A stretch of DNA of 64,000 bases from Lysobacteraceae bacterium NML08-0793 (GTDB lineage: Bacteria; Pseudomonadota; Gammaproteobacteria; Xanthomonadales; Xanthomonadaceae), in the NCBI GenBank assembly GCA_002798275.1, contig NWQR01000007.1:1-64000 (forward strand), written 5' to 3'. Positions 53,626 to 62,827 of the stretch are shown here, one piece after another; position 1 is the stretch's first letter, and every line of letters begins with the position of its first letter. The notes below the pieces were generated by a model that saw only the letters and a list, made by a program, of their open reading frames with translations, ran no database searches and had not been told where the DNA came from. Made by a program: the position numbers and the translations under genes.

Positions 53626-55466
53626 TGGCCGCGCAAACCGATTTGCTGCGCTTCATTACCTGCGGCAGCGTGGACGATGGCAAAAGCACCCTGATTGGCC
53701 GCTTGCTGCACGACAGCCGGCAACTGCTGGATGACCAGTTGACCGCACTCGCCGCCGACAGCCGCAAGCAGGGCACGCAAGGCGACAATATCGACTTCGC
53801 GCTGCTGGTCGATGGCCTGGATGCCGAGCGCGAGCAGGGCATCACCATTGATGTGGCTTATCGGTATTTTTCAAGCGCGGCACGCAGATTCATCGTCGCC
53901 GACTGCCCCGGCCATGTGCAATACACCCGCAATATGGCCACTGGCGCCTCCACCGCAGACCTGGCCGTAGTACTGGTGGATGCCCGCAAGGGACTGCTCA
54001 CCCAGACCCGCCGACATAGCTGGATCGTGCGCCTGTTTGGCATCCGGCAAATCGTGCTGGCAGTGAACAAGATGGATTTGTTGGGCTTTGATGAGGGCGT
54101 GTTTCGCCAGATAGAGCGTGAATATCGCGAATTGGCCGAGAAGCTCGGCATCGAAACCGTGCATGCCATCCCACTGTCTGCCTTGCAAGGCGACAACCTG
54201 ATTGCTCCATCAAGCAATACCCCGTGGTATCAAGGGCAAAGCTTGCTGCAAGTGCTAGATGCCGCACCAAGCCGGGTAGAGGCGGGCGCCGACACCGGCT
54301 TTCGCATGCCGGTGCAATGGGTCAATCGCCCCGATCAGCATTTTCGCGGCTATGCCGGTACGCTGGCCTCGGGTATTGCCAAGCCTGGCGATGAAGTCGT
54401 GGTGCTGCCGTCCGGGCAGCGTTCGCGGCTAGCGCGGATTGTGACTGCCGATGGCGATTTGCCAAGCGCACATCAAGGGCAGGCGGTTACCCTGACACTT
54501 GAAGATGAAGTCGATATCAGCCGGGGCGATTTGATTGCGGCGGCTGACAATCGCTGCGAAACCACCGATCAATTCGCCGCCCATCTATTGTGGATGGATG
54601 AAGCGCCTTTGCTGCCGGGGCGTCCGTACTGGCTGAAAATCGGCAGCAAAATGGTCAGCGCCAGCATCACCGAAATCAAGCATCGCATTGATGTGGACAG
54701 CCAGGCCGAGTTGGCTGCACGCGAGCTCGCCATGAACGAGGTCGCCGTCTGCAATATCGCTTTGGCCGAGCCAGTCGCCTTCATGCCATATGGCGAAAAC
54801 CGTAGCCTAGGCGGCTTCATCCTGATTGATCGACAAACCCATGCCACCGTTGCCGCCGGCACCATCGACTTTGCATTGCGCCGCGCAGCCAATGTGCATT
54901 GGCATGCAGCCAGCACCAGCCAACAGATGCGTGCGGCAAGCCTTGGACAAACCCCGCGCTGCATCTGGTTTACCGGCCTGTCCGGCTCCGGCAAGTCCAC
55001 CTTGGCCAATCTTCTGGAGCAGCGCTTGCAAGCACAGGGCAAACATGCCTACATCCTAGATGGCGACAATATCCGCCATGGCCTCAACCGCGACTTGGGC
55101 TTTACCGATGCCGACCGGGTTGAAAACATTCGGCGTGTAGCCGAAGTGGCAAAACTCATGACCGATGCCGGGTTGATTGTGCTGGTCAGCTTCATCTCGC
55201 CATTCCGCGCCGAGCGCCGCATGGCACGCGAACTGTTTGCGACGGGCGAGTTTATCGAAGTATTCGTTGATACCCCCTTGGCGATTGCCGAGCAGCGCGA
55301 CCCCAAAGGCCTGTACGCCAAGGCGCGCGCCGGAAAAATCCCGAACTTCACCGGCATCGACTCGCCTTATGAAGCCCCCGAAGCCCCGGAGCTGCATCTG
55401 CATACCGACAAAAATAGCCCGGAAGAATTGGTGATGCAGATTCTGCAAGCGATACCCGAGAACTGA
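53625..55466 (+). CDS. cysNC: Bifunctional sulfate adenylyltransferase subunit 1 / adenylylsulfate kinase
   Basis: 613 residues. The N-terminal EF-Tu-like GTPase CysN (about 1-420) has [21 protein letters not shown] and NKMD. The C-terminal APS kinase CysC (about 440-613) has Walker [10 protein letters not shown] (451-459), [15 protein letters not shown] and [16 protein letters not shown]. Converts sulfate to APS and on to PAPS for cysteine synthesis or sulfation. No reductase genes (cysHIJ) or sulfate transporter lie nearby in the window. Confidence 0.97.
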   Translation: MAAQTDLLRFITCGSVDDGKSTLIGRLLHDSRQLLDDQLTALAADSRKQGTQGDNIDFALLVDGLDAEREQGITIDVAYRYFSSAARRFIVADCPGHVQYTRNMATGASTADLAVVLVDARKGLLTQTRRHSWIVRLFGIRQIVLAVNKMDLLGFDEGVFRQIEREYRELAEKLGIETVHAIPLSALQGDNLIAPSSNTPWYQGQSLLQVLDAAPSRVEAGADTGFRMPVQWVNRPDQHFRGYAGTLASGIAKPGDEVVVLPSGQRSRLARIVTADGDLPSAHQGQAVTLTLEDEVDISRGDLIAAADNRCETTDQFAAHLLWMDEAPLLPGRPYWLKIGSKMVSASITEIKHRIDVDSQAELAARELAMNEVAVCNIALAEPVAFMPYGENRSLGGFILIDRQTHATVAAGTIDFALRRAANVHWHAASTSQQMRAASLGQTPRCIWFTGLSGSGKSTLANLLEQRLQAQGKHAYILDGDNIRHGLNRDLGFTDADRVENIRRVAEVAKLMTDAGLIVLVSFISPFRAERRMARELFATGEFIEVFVDTPLAIAEQRDPKGLYAKARAGKIPNFTGIDSPYEAPEAPELHLHTDKNSPEELVMQILQAIPEN

Positions 55467-55560
55467 CTGAAGCGCTCAAGCGAAAGCACCGCAGGCATTT
55501 GGAATTGAACCGTGTGGGAGAGGAAGACGACCCGAGCCCCAGAACTTGCAGAAAGAACCA

Positions 55561-55590
55561 AAGGCCAACATGCGACCTGGCCTTCTTCTT
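55561..55590 (+). terminator. Probable terminator after cysNC
   Basis: AAGGCCA (55561-55567) pairs with TGGCCTT (55578-55584) across a 10-nt loop, followed by CTTCTT. The U run is interrupted. Confidence 0.5.
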
Positions 55591-55599
55591 GAGTCTTCG

Positions 55600-55627
55600 T
55601 TTTAACATAATGGAAATTATGCGAAGT
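55600..55627. other. dif: dif-like XerC/XerD recombination site
   Basis: 28 bp in the 11-6-11 layout of dif. On the plus strand: XerD-type arm TTTTAACATAA (55600-55610), centre TGGAAA (55611-55616), XerC-type arm TTATGCGAAGT (55617-55627). Read on the minus strand and compared from memory with E. coli dif, 21 of 28 positions agree, including 10 of 11 in the XerD arm. The nearby octamer polarity (see findings) supports a functional terminus site. Alternative: a dif-like attachment site carried by an integrated filamentous phage. Confidence 0.75.
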
Positions 55628-55679
55628 ATGCTGTTGCTAGCATCTGTGCTTGCCATATGCACATATCTGGGGAAATATC

Positions 55680-55913
55680 ATGCTAAACAAACGTCCGCCC
55701 TGCTGGATCGAAGGACAGCCATGCCCAAATGACTGCGCCCGTGCTCACTATCAGCATGTCGTGATGAATCACGTCAACCTGCATGGCGCTTGGTCGGGTT
55801 GGAGATTGGCCGGTGTCCGGCTCGTGAATCCTCACTGTGAATTCATCGTTCCACAAGTGTTAGATAGGCTGATGTACCGCGAATCCGTACTTTTCAGAAG
55901 AAAGCCCCGGTAA
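55680..55913 (+). CDS. Small phage-type protein (DUF3653-like)
   Basis: 77 residues from ATG 55680, with GGGGAAA at a good distance upstream. It starts MLNKRPPCWIEGQPCPNDCA and carries LHGAWSGWRLAGVRLVNPHC and PQVLDRLMYRES. This resembles the DUF3653 phage-protein family seen in Xanthomonas-type filamentous phages and prophages, where it may be regulatory. The family call is from memory of the W-x-G-W-R pattern. It lies 52 bp from the dif-like site, which suits a remnant of a Xer-integrated element. Confidence 0.6.
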   Translation: MLNKRPPCWIEGQPCPNDCARAHYQHVVMNHVNLHGAWSGWRLAGVRLVNPHCEFIVPQVLDRLMYRESVLFRRKPR

Positions 55914-55928
55914 TCCGGGGCTTTGCTG

Positions 55929-56217
55929 TTATGCGGCCAGTAGCTGTGGATGCGTGGCCAGCAATCGCATGAGACAAAGCGCCGCGCCTGGCGGCTTGGT
56001 GCGACCTTGCTCCCAATCGCGCAACGTAGACACCGGCGTGCGAGAAGTCCACCTGCGATAGCCCAAGCGCGGAACGTGACTGGCGCACTTCGAGCTGTTC
56101 AGCAGTCAAAACACGACCGCCACCATTTTCAAGCTGGGCAATCGATTCACGCAGACCCGGGATAGATTCGCCCAAGTCCGCTTCAATTGCCGCCGCCATT
56201 TTTTCGATATCAATCAT
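55929..56217 (-). pseudogene. Frameshifted HigA-like (XRE) antitoxin
   Basis: From ATG 56217 the frame reads MIDIEKMAAAIEADLGESIP, LTAEQLEVRQSRSALGLSQVDFS, the normal start of an XRE antitoxin. It then loses sense after DFS. From about 56045 downward a different frame resumes the expected helix-turn-helix end: RTPVSTLRDWEQGRTKPPGA, then LMRLLATHPQLLAA and stop at 55929-55931. A few residues expected between DFS and RTP are missing, so a small deletion that is not a multiple of 3 is likely. Probably inactive. Confidence 0.75.
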
Positions 56218-56417
56218 TTCTTGTGCCTCTTGATGTCATGCCCTTTGATAGTTGAACGCTGGCTCTTCGCGTAGAACAGCACCGCATGTAGGTGGTGAGC
56301 GTTGGAACGTAGAGCTCCCCCTACACCCCCACCGGCTGCAATCATTGCACCTGGCATTGGCTGGACTGATGGCAGCGATGGACGCTTGTCAATTCCGGCT
56401 TTGTCACCGAATGACAA
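56214..56417 (-). CDS. Possible toxin remnant upstream of the broken antitoxin
   Basis: A 67-codon frame whose stop overlaps the antitoxin ATG by 4 nt, the usual toxin-antitoxin coupling. Only the last part (HAVLFYAKSQRSTIKGHDIK) resembles the end of RelE/HigB-type toxins. The N-terminal half has no recognised features and may be out of frame with the ancestral gene. Weak call. Confidence 0.3.
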   Translation of the reverse strand: MSFGDKAGIDKRPSLPSVQPMPGAMIAAGGGVGGALRSNAHHLHAVLFYAKSQRSTIKGHDIKRHKK

Positions 56418-56484
56418 CCATCGTAGTCAGCAGTCGCACCCTGCTCTGTTTTTTTCAAATTGCGAGACTTTCTTTCACGCCGCT

Positions 56485-56517
56485 GCAAAAAGAAAACCCC
56501 AACCATTTGGCCGGGGT
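56485..56517 (-). terminator. Intrinsic terminator after the downstream tRNA-Glu
   Basis: Minus strand: ACCCC and CCA arms pair with TGG and GGGGT (56496-56517), followed by TTTTCTTTTT. Confidence 0.7.
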
Positions 56518-56524
56518 CTTGTAT

Positions 56525-56600
56525 TGGCGTCCCCACGGGGATTCGAACCCCGGTCGCAACCGTGAAAGGGTTGTGTCCTAGGCCTCTAGACGATGGGGAC
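56525..56600 (-). tRNA. tRNA-Glu (anticodon TTC), copy 2
   Basis: 76 nt including encoded CCA. Acceptor GTCCCC/GGGGAC, anticodon loop CTTTCAC giving TTC, T arm GGTTCGAAT. Identical in all 76 positions to the copy at 56683-56758. Confidence 0.97.
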
Positions 56601-56644
56601 GTCGATTTGAAAGCAACCCGATGAGGCGTCGGAGTTGCTGTTTT

Positions 56645-56674
56645 GAAAAGAAAACCCCCAACTTTCGTTGGAGG
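56645..56674 (-). terminator. Terminator-like hairpin between the two tRNA-Glu genes
   Basis: Minus strand: CCTCCAAC-GAAA-GTTGGGGG hairpin (56655-56674) with a GAAA tetraloop, then TTTTCTTTTC. Closely similar in design to the terminator after the second copy. Confidence 0.6.
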
Positions 56675-56682
56675 TTGTATGT

Positions 56683-56758
56683 TGGCGTCCCCACGGGGAT
56701 TCGAACCCCGGTCGCAACCGTGAAAGGGTTGTGTCCTAGGCCTCTAGACGATGGGGAC
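56683..56758 (-). tRNA. tRNA-Glu (anticodon TTC), copy 1
   Basis: 76 nt including encoded CCA, identical to the downstream copy. Lies 44 nt downstream of tRNA-Ala in the same transcription unit. Confidence 0.97.
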
Positions 56759-56802
56759 GTCGTTTCGTCGCAGACTGATGAGGCAATCAGTTCTGCAAAA
56801 TT

Positions 56803-56878
56803 TGGTGGAGCCAAGCGGGATCGAACCGCTGACCTCCTGCATGCCATGCAGGCGCTCTCCCAGCTGAGCTATGGCCCC
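56803..56878 (-). tRNA. tRNA-Ala (anticodon GGC)
   Basis: 76 nt including encoded CCA. Acceptor GGGGCCA/TGGCTCC with a G-T pair, anticodon arm CCTGC-ATGGCAT-GCAGG giving GGC, T arm GGTTCGATC. First gene of the Ala-Glu-Glu cluster. Confidence 0.97.
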
Positions 56879-56897
56879 ACGTGCTGTGGAGATGCGT

Positions 56898-56925
56898 ATC
56901 TTAGAGACTTTTTCTCGCACGTCAA
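56898..56925 (-). promoter_or_regulatory. Strong candidate promoter for the tRNA cluster
   Basis: Minus strand: TTGACG (complement of 56920-56925), 16-nt spacer, TAAGAT (complement of 56898-56903), 20 nt before the mature tRNA-Ala 5' end. AT-rich DNA lies upstream (56926-56980), like an UP element. Confidence 0.65.
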
Positions 56926-57029
56926 CACTTTTTTCAAAAAATTTTTCTTATTCCTGCAAATCTCTTTTCACATCAATCTGTTAAGCCCAGCGAGCTCGTC
57001 TCAAAACCTGGCTGAACCAGGCTTCAGCC

Positions 57030-57503
57030 TCAGCGACGCTCCAGTAGCGCCATGCCGTAGCCCTGCTCTTGCAGATAGTCCAGCCATTTGGACAGAAACG
57101 TATTCATCTTGAGTCGATGGTCAAGCATCACCTGAGGTGATGGCGCAAGCCCGAGCACGTCCTGCCAGCGGGGGCTGGCATGAAAATGCGTAGCTTCTGC
57201 CTGACGGGCATCGTGATAGAAGCGAATATGCGCCGTCGGGTCGGGAATGTCGCTTGGGGCGCCGCGCATTTCATAGCTCAAGCCAAGTTCGGTGGTGAAG
57301 CGGTGCTGGCAGACGATTTCAAGTCGCAATGGCAGGCGCTGTACCGGGGCGCAGTGGTACTGCCCTTCCACAAGGTTTGCCGGCGAGAACAATCGTTCCA
57401 GCTTGCGGTGATTTTCTGCATACAGCCCCATCAGCCAGCCCAGGCGGCTGAGTTTGGGCAGGCGTTCAATGCGGGAAAGGACGACGCTCACGCGGATGCT
57501 CAA
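57030..57503 (-). CDS. DUF1249 (YqiB-like) protein
   Basis: 157 residues. Matches the YqiB pattern: [15 protein letters not shown] near the N-terminus, [33 protein letters not shown]-type core (here [13 protein letters not shown]) and the C-terminal [23 protein letters not shown]. Function unknown. The start overlaps the ppsR stop by 4 nt. Confidence 0.85.
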   Translation of the reverse strand: MSIRVSVVLSRIERLPKLSRLGWLMGLYAENHRKLERLFSPANLVEGQYHCAPVQRLPLRLEIVCQHRFTTELGLSYEMRGAPSDIPDPTAHIRFYHDARQAEATHFHASPRWQDVLGLAPSPQVMLDHRLKMNTFLSKWLDYLQEQGYGMALLERR

Positions 57504-58321
57504 AACATTTCGCGATTGATGCCTAGTTCTTCCAGCACCCGGCTTGCGATTTCTTCAATCGAGGCATGGGTGGTGGAAAGCACCGGGATGCGCTCATTGC
57601 GGAATATCGCATCGGCGGCGGCCAGCTCGCGTTTGACGGTATCGAGCTGGGCATAGCGTGAGTTTGGGCGACGCTCCTGGCGGATTTGTTGCAGACGGTC
57701 GGCATCAATGGTCAGCCCGAACAGCTTGTTGCGATAAGGTCGCAGGCGCGGCGGCAGACGATCACTTTCCAGGTCTTCGTCGGTGAGTGGGTAATTGGCC
57801 GCACGCACGCCGTGATGCAGCGCCAGATATACGCAGGTCGGGGTTTTTCCGGCGCGCGAGACCCCGACCAGAATCAGGTCGGCATCGCTGTAGTCCACCC
57901 GCATGCCGTCATCATGGGTCAGCGCATAGTTCATGGCGTTGATGCGCTGGTGGTAGCTGTCAAAATCGACGATGCCATGCGCCTTGCCTACGCGCGGCTG
58001 CCGTTTGGCTTGGAGTTCTTCTTCCAGTGGCGCGATGAAGGGCGCAAACACATCCAGCATCAGTGCCCCACTTTCGGCCAAGATGGCGGTGAGCTCTTCG
58101 TCCACGCAGGTATTGACCACCACAGGACGAATCCCCGCCTCCTCGCCGGCTTTGCGGATGGTTTCGGCGGCAATGCGGGCCTTTTCGGGGGTATCGACAA
58201 ATGGCAGACGGTCTTTGGCGAAGTCAAGGCCGGTGAACTGGGTCAAAAGGCTTTGGCCGATGGTCTCGGCGGTAATGCCAGTGCCATCGGAAACATAGAA
58301 AACGGGACGAGTGTTCTGCAT
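57500..58321 (-). CDS. ppsR: Phosphoenolpyruvate synthetase regulatory protein
   Basis: 273 residues from ATG 58321. Bifunctional kinase/pyrophosphorylase family (DUF299): [19 protein letters not shown] at the N-terminus and nucleotide-binding loop [15 protein letters not shown]. By family it phosphorylates and dephosphorylates PEP synthetase on a threonine next to the catalytic His, switching it off and on with ADP/Pi. Divergent from its target ppsA, with about 100 nt between starts. Confidence 0.95.
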   Translation of the reverse strand: MQNTRPVFYVSDGTGITAETIGQSLLTQFTGLDFAKDRLPFVDTPEKARIAAETIRKAGEEAGIRPVVVNTCVDEELTAILAESGALMLDVFAPFIAPLEEELQAKRQPRVGKAHGIVDFDSYHQRINAMNYALTHDDGMRVDYSDADLILVGVSRAGKTPTCVYLALHHGVRAANYPLTDEDLESDRLPPRLRPYRNKLFGLTIDADRLQQIRQERRPNSRYAQLDTVKRELAAADAIFRNERIPVLSTTHASIEEIASRVLEELGINREMF

Positions 58322-58420
58322 ATCGGCAACAAGAGCAAACAAGACGGTCAGGCTTGCTAAAATAGCGCGTTGTCGGCATTGCCGCGTATTTTCTTTGACC
58401 CCCGACCAATGGAGCCTGCC

Positions 58421-60793
58421 TTGAGCGCGAATATTCTCTGGCTGAAAGACCTTCGTCTGTCCGATCTTGCCCAAGTGGGCGGCAAGAATTCCTCGCTTGG
58501 CGAGATGATTGGCCAGCTTTCCGAGCTTGGTGTTTCAGTGCCCGGCGGCTTTGCCACCACCGCGGATGCGTTCCGGGACTTTATCGCCCACAACGATTTG
58601 CATGCCCGCATCTATGACCGCTTGGCAGGTTTGGACGTAGAGGATGTCCCGGCGCTGACTGCCGCTGGCGCGGAAATCCGCAGCTGGGTGATTGATGCCC
58701 CCTTGCAGCCCGCGCTGGAAGCCGATATCCGCGCTGCCTATGCGCAGATGTCCAAGGAAGCTGGCAGCGACAATCTCGCCGTTGCGGTGCGCTCCTCGGC
58801 CACTGCTGAAGACCTGCCCGATGCCAGTTTTGCCGGGCAGCAGGAAACCTTCCTGAATGTAACCGGCGCGGACGATGTGGTGCACAAGGTGAAAGAAGTT
58901 TTCGCCAGCCTCTACAACGATCGCGCCATCGCCTACCGCGTGCATCATGGCTTCAAGCATGAGGACGTATTCCTGTCCGCCGGGGTGCAGCAAATGGTGC
59001 GCTCGGACATCGGCGCATCGGGCGTGTTGTTTACGCTGGATACCGAATCGGGCTTCCGCGATGTGGTGTTCGTTACCGCCAGCTATGGCCTTGGCGAAAT
59101 GGTGGTGCAAGGCGCGGTCAACCCGGACGAATTCTATGTTTATAAGCCCACGCTGAAGGCTGGCAAGCCGGCGATTTTGCGTCGTGCGCTTGGCTCCAAG
59201 CAGCTGCGCATGGTGTATTCGGATGTGCCCGGCGAGCGCGTGCGCACCGAAGAAACCCCGCAGGAATTGCGCGGCCAGTTCTCCATCACCGATGAAGATG
59301 TGGCCGAACTCTCCCGCCAGGCGCTGACCATCGAGCAGCACTATGGCCGCCCGATGGACGTGGAATGGGGCAAGGATGGCGCAACCGGCAAGCTGTATAT
59401 CCTGCAAGCTCGCCCGGAAACGGTGAAATCGCGCGCCAAGGCCACCCAGATCGAGCGCTACACCTTGCAACAGCGCGGCGAAGTGCTGGCCGAAGGCCGC
59501 GCCATTGGCCAGAAGATTGGCGCCGGTACTGCCCGCGTGGTGCGCACGCTGGACGACATGAACCGGGTGCAACCCGGCGATGTACTGGTGGCCGACATGA
59601 CCGACCCGGATTGGGAGCCGGTGATGAAGCGCGCCGCCGCCATCGTCACCAATCGCGGTGGCCGCACCTGTCACGCCGCGATTATCGCCCGCGAGCTGGG
59701 CGTGCCGGCGGTGGTCGGCACCGGCAATGCGCTTGATGCCATCACTGATGGCGATGCCGTCACGGTGAGCTGTGCCGAAGGCGATACCGGCTTCATCTAC
59801 AAGGGCGCCCTGCCCTTTGAGCGCAGCACCACGGATCTGGACAACATGCCGCCGGCGCCGCTGAAAATCATGATGAACGTCGCCAATCCCGAGCGTGCGT
59901 TCGACTTTGGTCAGCTGCCCAATGCCGGTATCGGCCTTGCGCGTCTGGAGATGATCATCGCCAGCCATATCGGCGTGCATCCCAAAGCGCTTCTGGAATA
60001 CGACCGTCAGGATGCCGAAACCCGCAAGCGCATCGACCAGAAGATGGCTGGTTACGCAAGCCCGGTGGATTTCTATGTGGATCGCCTGGCCGAAGGCATC
60101 GCCACCATCACCGCATCGGTGGCACCGAACCCGGTGATCGTGCGCCTGTCGGACTTCAAGTCCAATGAATACGCCAACCTGATTGGCGGGCAAAAGTACG
60201 AGCCACACGAAGAAAACCCGATGATCGGCTTCCGTGGTGCCAGCCGCTATATCGACCCCGGCTTTGCCGAAGCCTTTGCCTTGGAATGCCGCGCAGTCAA
60301 GCGCGTGCGCGAGGACATGGGCCTTGACAACTTGTGGGTGATGATTCCGTTCGTGCGCACGCTGGAAGAAGGCCGCAAGGTCATCGAAGTGCTGGCGAAC
60401 AACGGCCTCAAGCAAGGCGAGAATGGCCTGAAAGTCATCATGATGTGCGAAGTGCCGTCCAATGCCCTGTTGGCCGACGAGTTCCTGGAGATCTTTGATG
60501 GTTTCTCGATTGGCTCCAACGACATGACCCAGCTCACCCTGGGCCTTGACCGCGACTCGTCGATCGTCGCCAACCTGTTTGACGAGCGCGACCCGGCGGT
60601 GAAGAAAATGCTGTCGATGGCCATCCAGGCCGCCCGCCGCAAGGGTAAGTATGTCGGCATCTGCGGCCAGGGCCCGAGCGACCACCCGGACCTTGCCCAG
60701 TGGCTGATGGAAGAAGGCATCGAGTCGGTATCGCTGAACCCCGATACCGTGGTCGATACCTGGCTGAAGCTGGCCAAGAGCAAGCGCGCCTGA
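58421..60793 (+). CDS. ppsA: Phosphoenolpyruvate synthase
   Basis: 790 residues if translation starts at TTG 58421, which has GGAG 6 nt upstream and matches the family start ([15 protein letters not shown]). An in-frame ATG at 58409 without a ribosome-binding site would add four. Domains: ATP-binding (about 10-340, [33 protein letters not shown]), phosphohistidine domain with His418 in [15 protein letters not shown], and PEP/pyruvate TIM barrel (about 475-785, [33 protein letters not shown]). Makes PEP from pyruvate and ATP in gluconeogenesis. Confidence 0.96.
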   Translation: MSANILWLKDLRLSDLAQVGGKNSSLGEMIGQLSELGVSVPGGFATTADAFRDFIAHNDLHARIYDRLAGLDVEDVPALTAAGAEIRSWVIDAPLQPALEADIRAAYAQMSKEAGSDNLAVAVRSSATAEDLPDASFAGQQETFLNVTGADDVVHKVKEVFASLYNDRAIAYRVHHGFKHEDVFLSAGVQQMVRSDIGASGVLFTLDTESGFRDVVFVTASYGLGEMVVQGAVNPDEFYVYKPTLKAGKPAILRRALGSKQLRMVYSDVPGERVRTEETPQELRGQFSITDEDVAELSRQALTIEQHYGRPMDVEWGKDGATGKLYILQARPETVKSRAKATQIERYTLQQRGEVLAEGRAIGQKIGAGTARVVRTLDDMNRVQPGDVLVADMTDPDWEPVMKRAAAIVTNRGGRTCHAAIIARELGVPAVVGTGNALDAITDGDAVTVSCAEGDTGFIYKGALPFERSTTDLDNMPPAPLKIMMNVANPERAFDFGQLPNAGIGLARLEMIIASHIGVHPKALLEYDRQDAETRKRIDQKMAGYASPVDFYVDRLAEGIATITASVAPNPVIVRLSDFKSNEYANLIGGQKYEPHEENPMIGFRGASRYIDPGFAEAFALECRAVKRVREDMGLDNLWVMIPFVRTLEEGRKVIEVLANNGLKQGENGLKVIMMCEVPSNALLADEFLEIFDGFSIGSNDMTQLTLGLDRDSSIVANLFDERDPAVKKMLSMAIQAARRKGKYVGICGQGPSDHPDLAQWLMEEGIESVSLNPDTVVDTWLKLAKSKRA

Positions 60794-60838
60794 GGCAAGT
60801 TCTGGACGCAGCCTTGACGCTGCGCCGTTAGACTTGAC

Positions 60839-60870
60839 CGAACGCCCCGCAAGGGGCGTTCGCCTGTTTT
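60839..60870 (+). terminator. Intrinsic terminator after ppsA
   Basis: Perfect 10-bp stem CGAACGCCCC / GGGGCGTTCG (60839-60848 and 60853-60862) with a GCAA tetraloop, followed by CCTGTTTT. Confidence 0.8.
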
Positions 60871-60888
60871 GAATCCTCGGAGAAGCCC

Positions 60889-61770
60889 ATGCAACAAGCG
60901 GCCAATGACAATAATCCATTCGTTTTCCAGCAGTGGTTGAGCGCCAATCTGGCCGAAAAATCACTGGATGCTCTGGCTGCCCTGGCCATCGCGCTGGTCG
61001 GCTGGTGGCTGGCGAAATGGCTGGTTCGCGGGCTTGACCGGGTGCTCATCCGCTTCCAGATGGATGACATCCTGCGCAACTTCCTGCGCAATGTGGCCTT
61101 TGCCGGCCTGATGGTGGTGGTGTTTGTGGCCGCCTTGCAGCAATTGGGGATTCCGACCACATCGCTGCTAGCCATGCTGGGCGCGGCCGGGCTTGCCATC
61201 GGCCTTGCGTTGAAAGACTCGCTGTCAAATATTGCTTCGGGGGTGATGCTCATCATGCTGCGCCCGTTCAAGGCTGGCGACAGCATCAAGGTGGCCGGGC
61301 AGGAAGGCGTGGTGGAGCAGGTGCGCATCTTCACCACGTTCATGCGCACTTACCAAAACGAGTTAATCGTGCTGCCCAATAGCGAAATCACCAAGTCGGC
61401 CATTGTCAATCTGACCTACAAGCCGGTGCGGCGCATTGATATTGCCGTGGGCATCGGCTACGACGACCGCATCGACAAGGCGCGTGAAGTATTGCTGCAA
61501 CTGGTGGCGAGCCACCCCAGCACCTTGAAAACCCCGGAACCGGCGGTGCTGGTTACCGGACTTGGCGAAAGCAGTGTGGACATGGTGCTGCGCGTCTGGG
61601 TAAGGACGGCGGATTTTGGCAACACTCGCAGCGACCTGTATGAAGGCATCCACCGCGAATTTGCTCGCGCAGGCATCAATATCCCCTACCCGCAGCGCGA
61701 CATGCATGTGTATCACCACCCGGCTTCCGCCGCCGAGGCGACTGCCGCGCCGCCAGCTAATCAGGTCTGA
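60889..61770 (+). CDS. mscS: Small-conductance mechanosensitive channel (MscS family)
   Basis: 293 residues. Three transmembrane helices in about 22-125; the third is the pore helix with the Gly/Ala pattern [22 protein letters not shown]. Beta domain with [22 protein letters not shown] and [15 protein letters not shown], then the cytoplasmic alpha/beta vestibule. Opens under membrane tension to release solutes on osmotic downshock. The 3' end overlaps orn on the other strand by 10 bp. Confidence 0.94.
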   Translation: MQQAANDNNPFVFQQWLSANLAEKSLDALAALAIALVGWWLAKWLVRGLDRVLIRFQMDDILRNFLRNVAFAGLMVVVFVAALQQLGIPTTSLLAMLGAAGLAIGLALKDSLSNIASGVMLIMLRPFKAGDSIKVAGQEGVVEQVRIFTTFMRTYQNELIVLPNSEITKSAIVNLTYKPVRRIDIAVGIGYDDRIDKAREVLLQLVASHPSTLKTPEPAVLVTGLGESSVDMVLRVWVRTADFGNTRSDLYEGIHREFARAGINIPYPQRDMHVYHHPASAAEATAAPPANQV

Positions 61771-62333
61771 CTGACAAACTGCGCTAGGTGTTGACGGTAG
61801 TAGCGCAGTTCCTCAATGGATTCACGCACATCGCTAAGCGCAGTATGGGCAGCCTGTTTTTTCAGGCCATCCAACACTTGCGGGGCCCAGCGTCGCGCCA
61901 GTTCTTTCAGCGTTGAAACATCCAGATTGCGGTAGTGGAAATAACGCTCGAGCTGCGGCATTTGCCGATGTAGGAAGCGCCGATCCTGACAAATGGAATT
62001 GCCGCACATCGGTGAGGCGCGCTCAGGCACCCATTGGCGCAAAAAGGCCAGTGTTTGCGCCTCGGCCTCGGCCATCGGAACCCCCGCTTCCAGCACGCGC
62101 TGCCACAGGCCGGACTTGCCGTGCTGGTTGCGGTTCCATTCGTCCATCGCTTCGAGTTTTTCCAGCGGCTGGGCAATGGCAAGCGCCGGGCCTTCGGCCA
62201 GAATGTTGAGATCGCCATCAGTGATGAGGGTGGCGATTTCCAAAATCTCGTCGCGATCGGTATCTAGCCCGGTCATTTCCAGGTCAATCCAGATCAGGCG
62301 TTCTTGGGCTTTGTCTTGCATGGGTGTGTTCAT
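61761..62333 (-). CDS. orn: Oligoribonuclease
   Basis: 190 residues. DEDDh 3'-5' exonuclease: [10 protein letters not shown] (Asp and Glu of motif I), [41 protein letters not shown] (motif II) and [20 protein letters not shown] (motif III). Degrades di- and short oligoribonucleotides, including pGpG from c-di-GMP turnover. The start overlaps the tadA stop by 4 nt. Confidence 0.97.
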   Translation of the reverse strand: MNTPMQDKAQERLIWIDLEMTGLDTDRDEILEIATLITDGDLNILAEGPALAIAQPLEKLEAMDEWNRNQHGKSGLWQRVLEAGVPMAEAEAQTLAFLRQWVPERASPMCGNSICQDRRFLHRQMPQLERYFHYRNLDVSTLKELARRWAPQVLDGLKKQAAHTALSDVRESIEELRYYRQHLAQFVSQT

Positions 62334-62827
62334 TCGGAAGGTTGCGGGAGTGTGGATAGGGGTTTGCCGCGTTTATTGCGGAAATATTCGCGCAGGCTTT
62401 GACCGGCCTGATCGGCGAGGATGCCGCCAGTAACTTCGATACGGTGGTTGTGGCGGGGGTCGGCCAACAGGTTGAATACGCTGCCGGCCGCGCCAGTTTT
62501 CGGGTCGTAAGCGCCGAACACCACCCGTGCCAGGCGGGCATGAATCATCGCCATCGCGCACATGGCGCATGGCTCCAGGGTGACATATAGGGTGCAGCCA
62601 AGCAGGCGATGATTGCCCAGCAACTGCCCGGCGCGGCGCATGGCAACGATTTCGGCATGGGCGCTGGGGTCGTGCTCGCTGATATTGCGATTCCAGCCTT
62701 GGGCAATGACTTTGCCTTCGGCAGACAGCAGCAGCGCACCGACCGGAATCTCATCATCCACACGGGCGCCCTCGGCTGCCAGCGCCAACGCCTGCCGCAT
62801 CCAGAAGGCATCATCCACTCGCTCCAT
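62330..62827 (-). CDS. tadA: tRNA-specific adenosine deaminase
   Basis: 165 residues from ATG 62827. Cytidine-deaminase fold with zinc motifs HAEIVAM (His and catalytic Glu) and [23 protein letters not shown] (PCxxC). Converts A34 to inosine in tRNA-Arg(ACG). Its start shares one base with the aroA stop, so aroA-tadA-orn form an operon. Confidence 0.95.
   Translation of the reverse strand: MERVDDAFWMRQALALAAEGARVDDEIPVGALLLSAEGKVIAQGWNRNISEHDPSAHAEIVAMRRAGQLLGNHRLLGCTLYVTLEPCAMCAMAMIHARLARVVFGAYDPKTGAAGSVFNLLADPRHNHRIEVTGGILADQAGQSLREYFRNKRGKPLSTLPQPSE

Noticed and set aside
55926-55940. TTATGCGG as a second XerC half-site flanking the phage remnant
   Set aside because: No XerD-like arm precedes it at the right distance, and it lies in the end of the antitoxin coding sequence.
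55700-56524. Attachment-site duplication of the tRNA-Glu 3' end
   Set aside because: No second copy of the tRNA 3' sequence was found in the remnant region, so integration at the tRNA is not supported.
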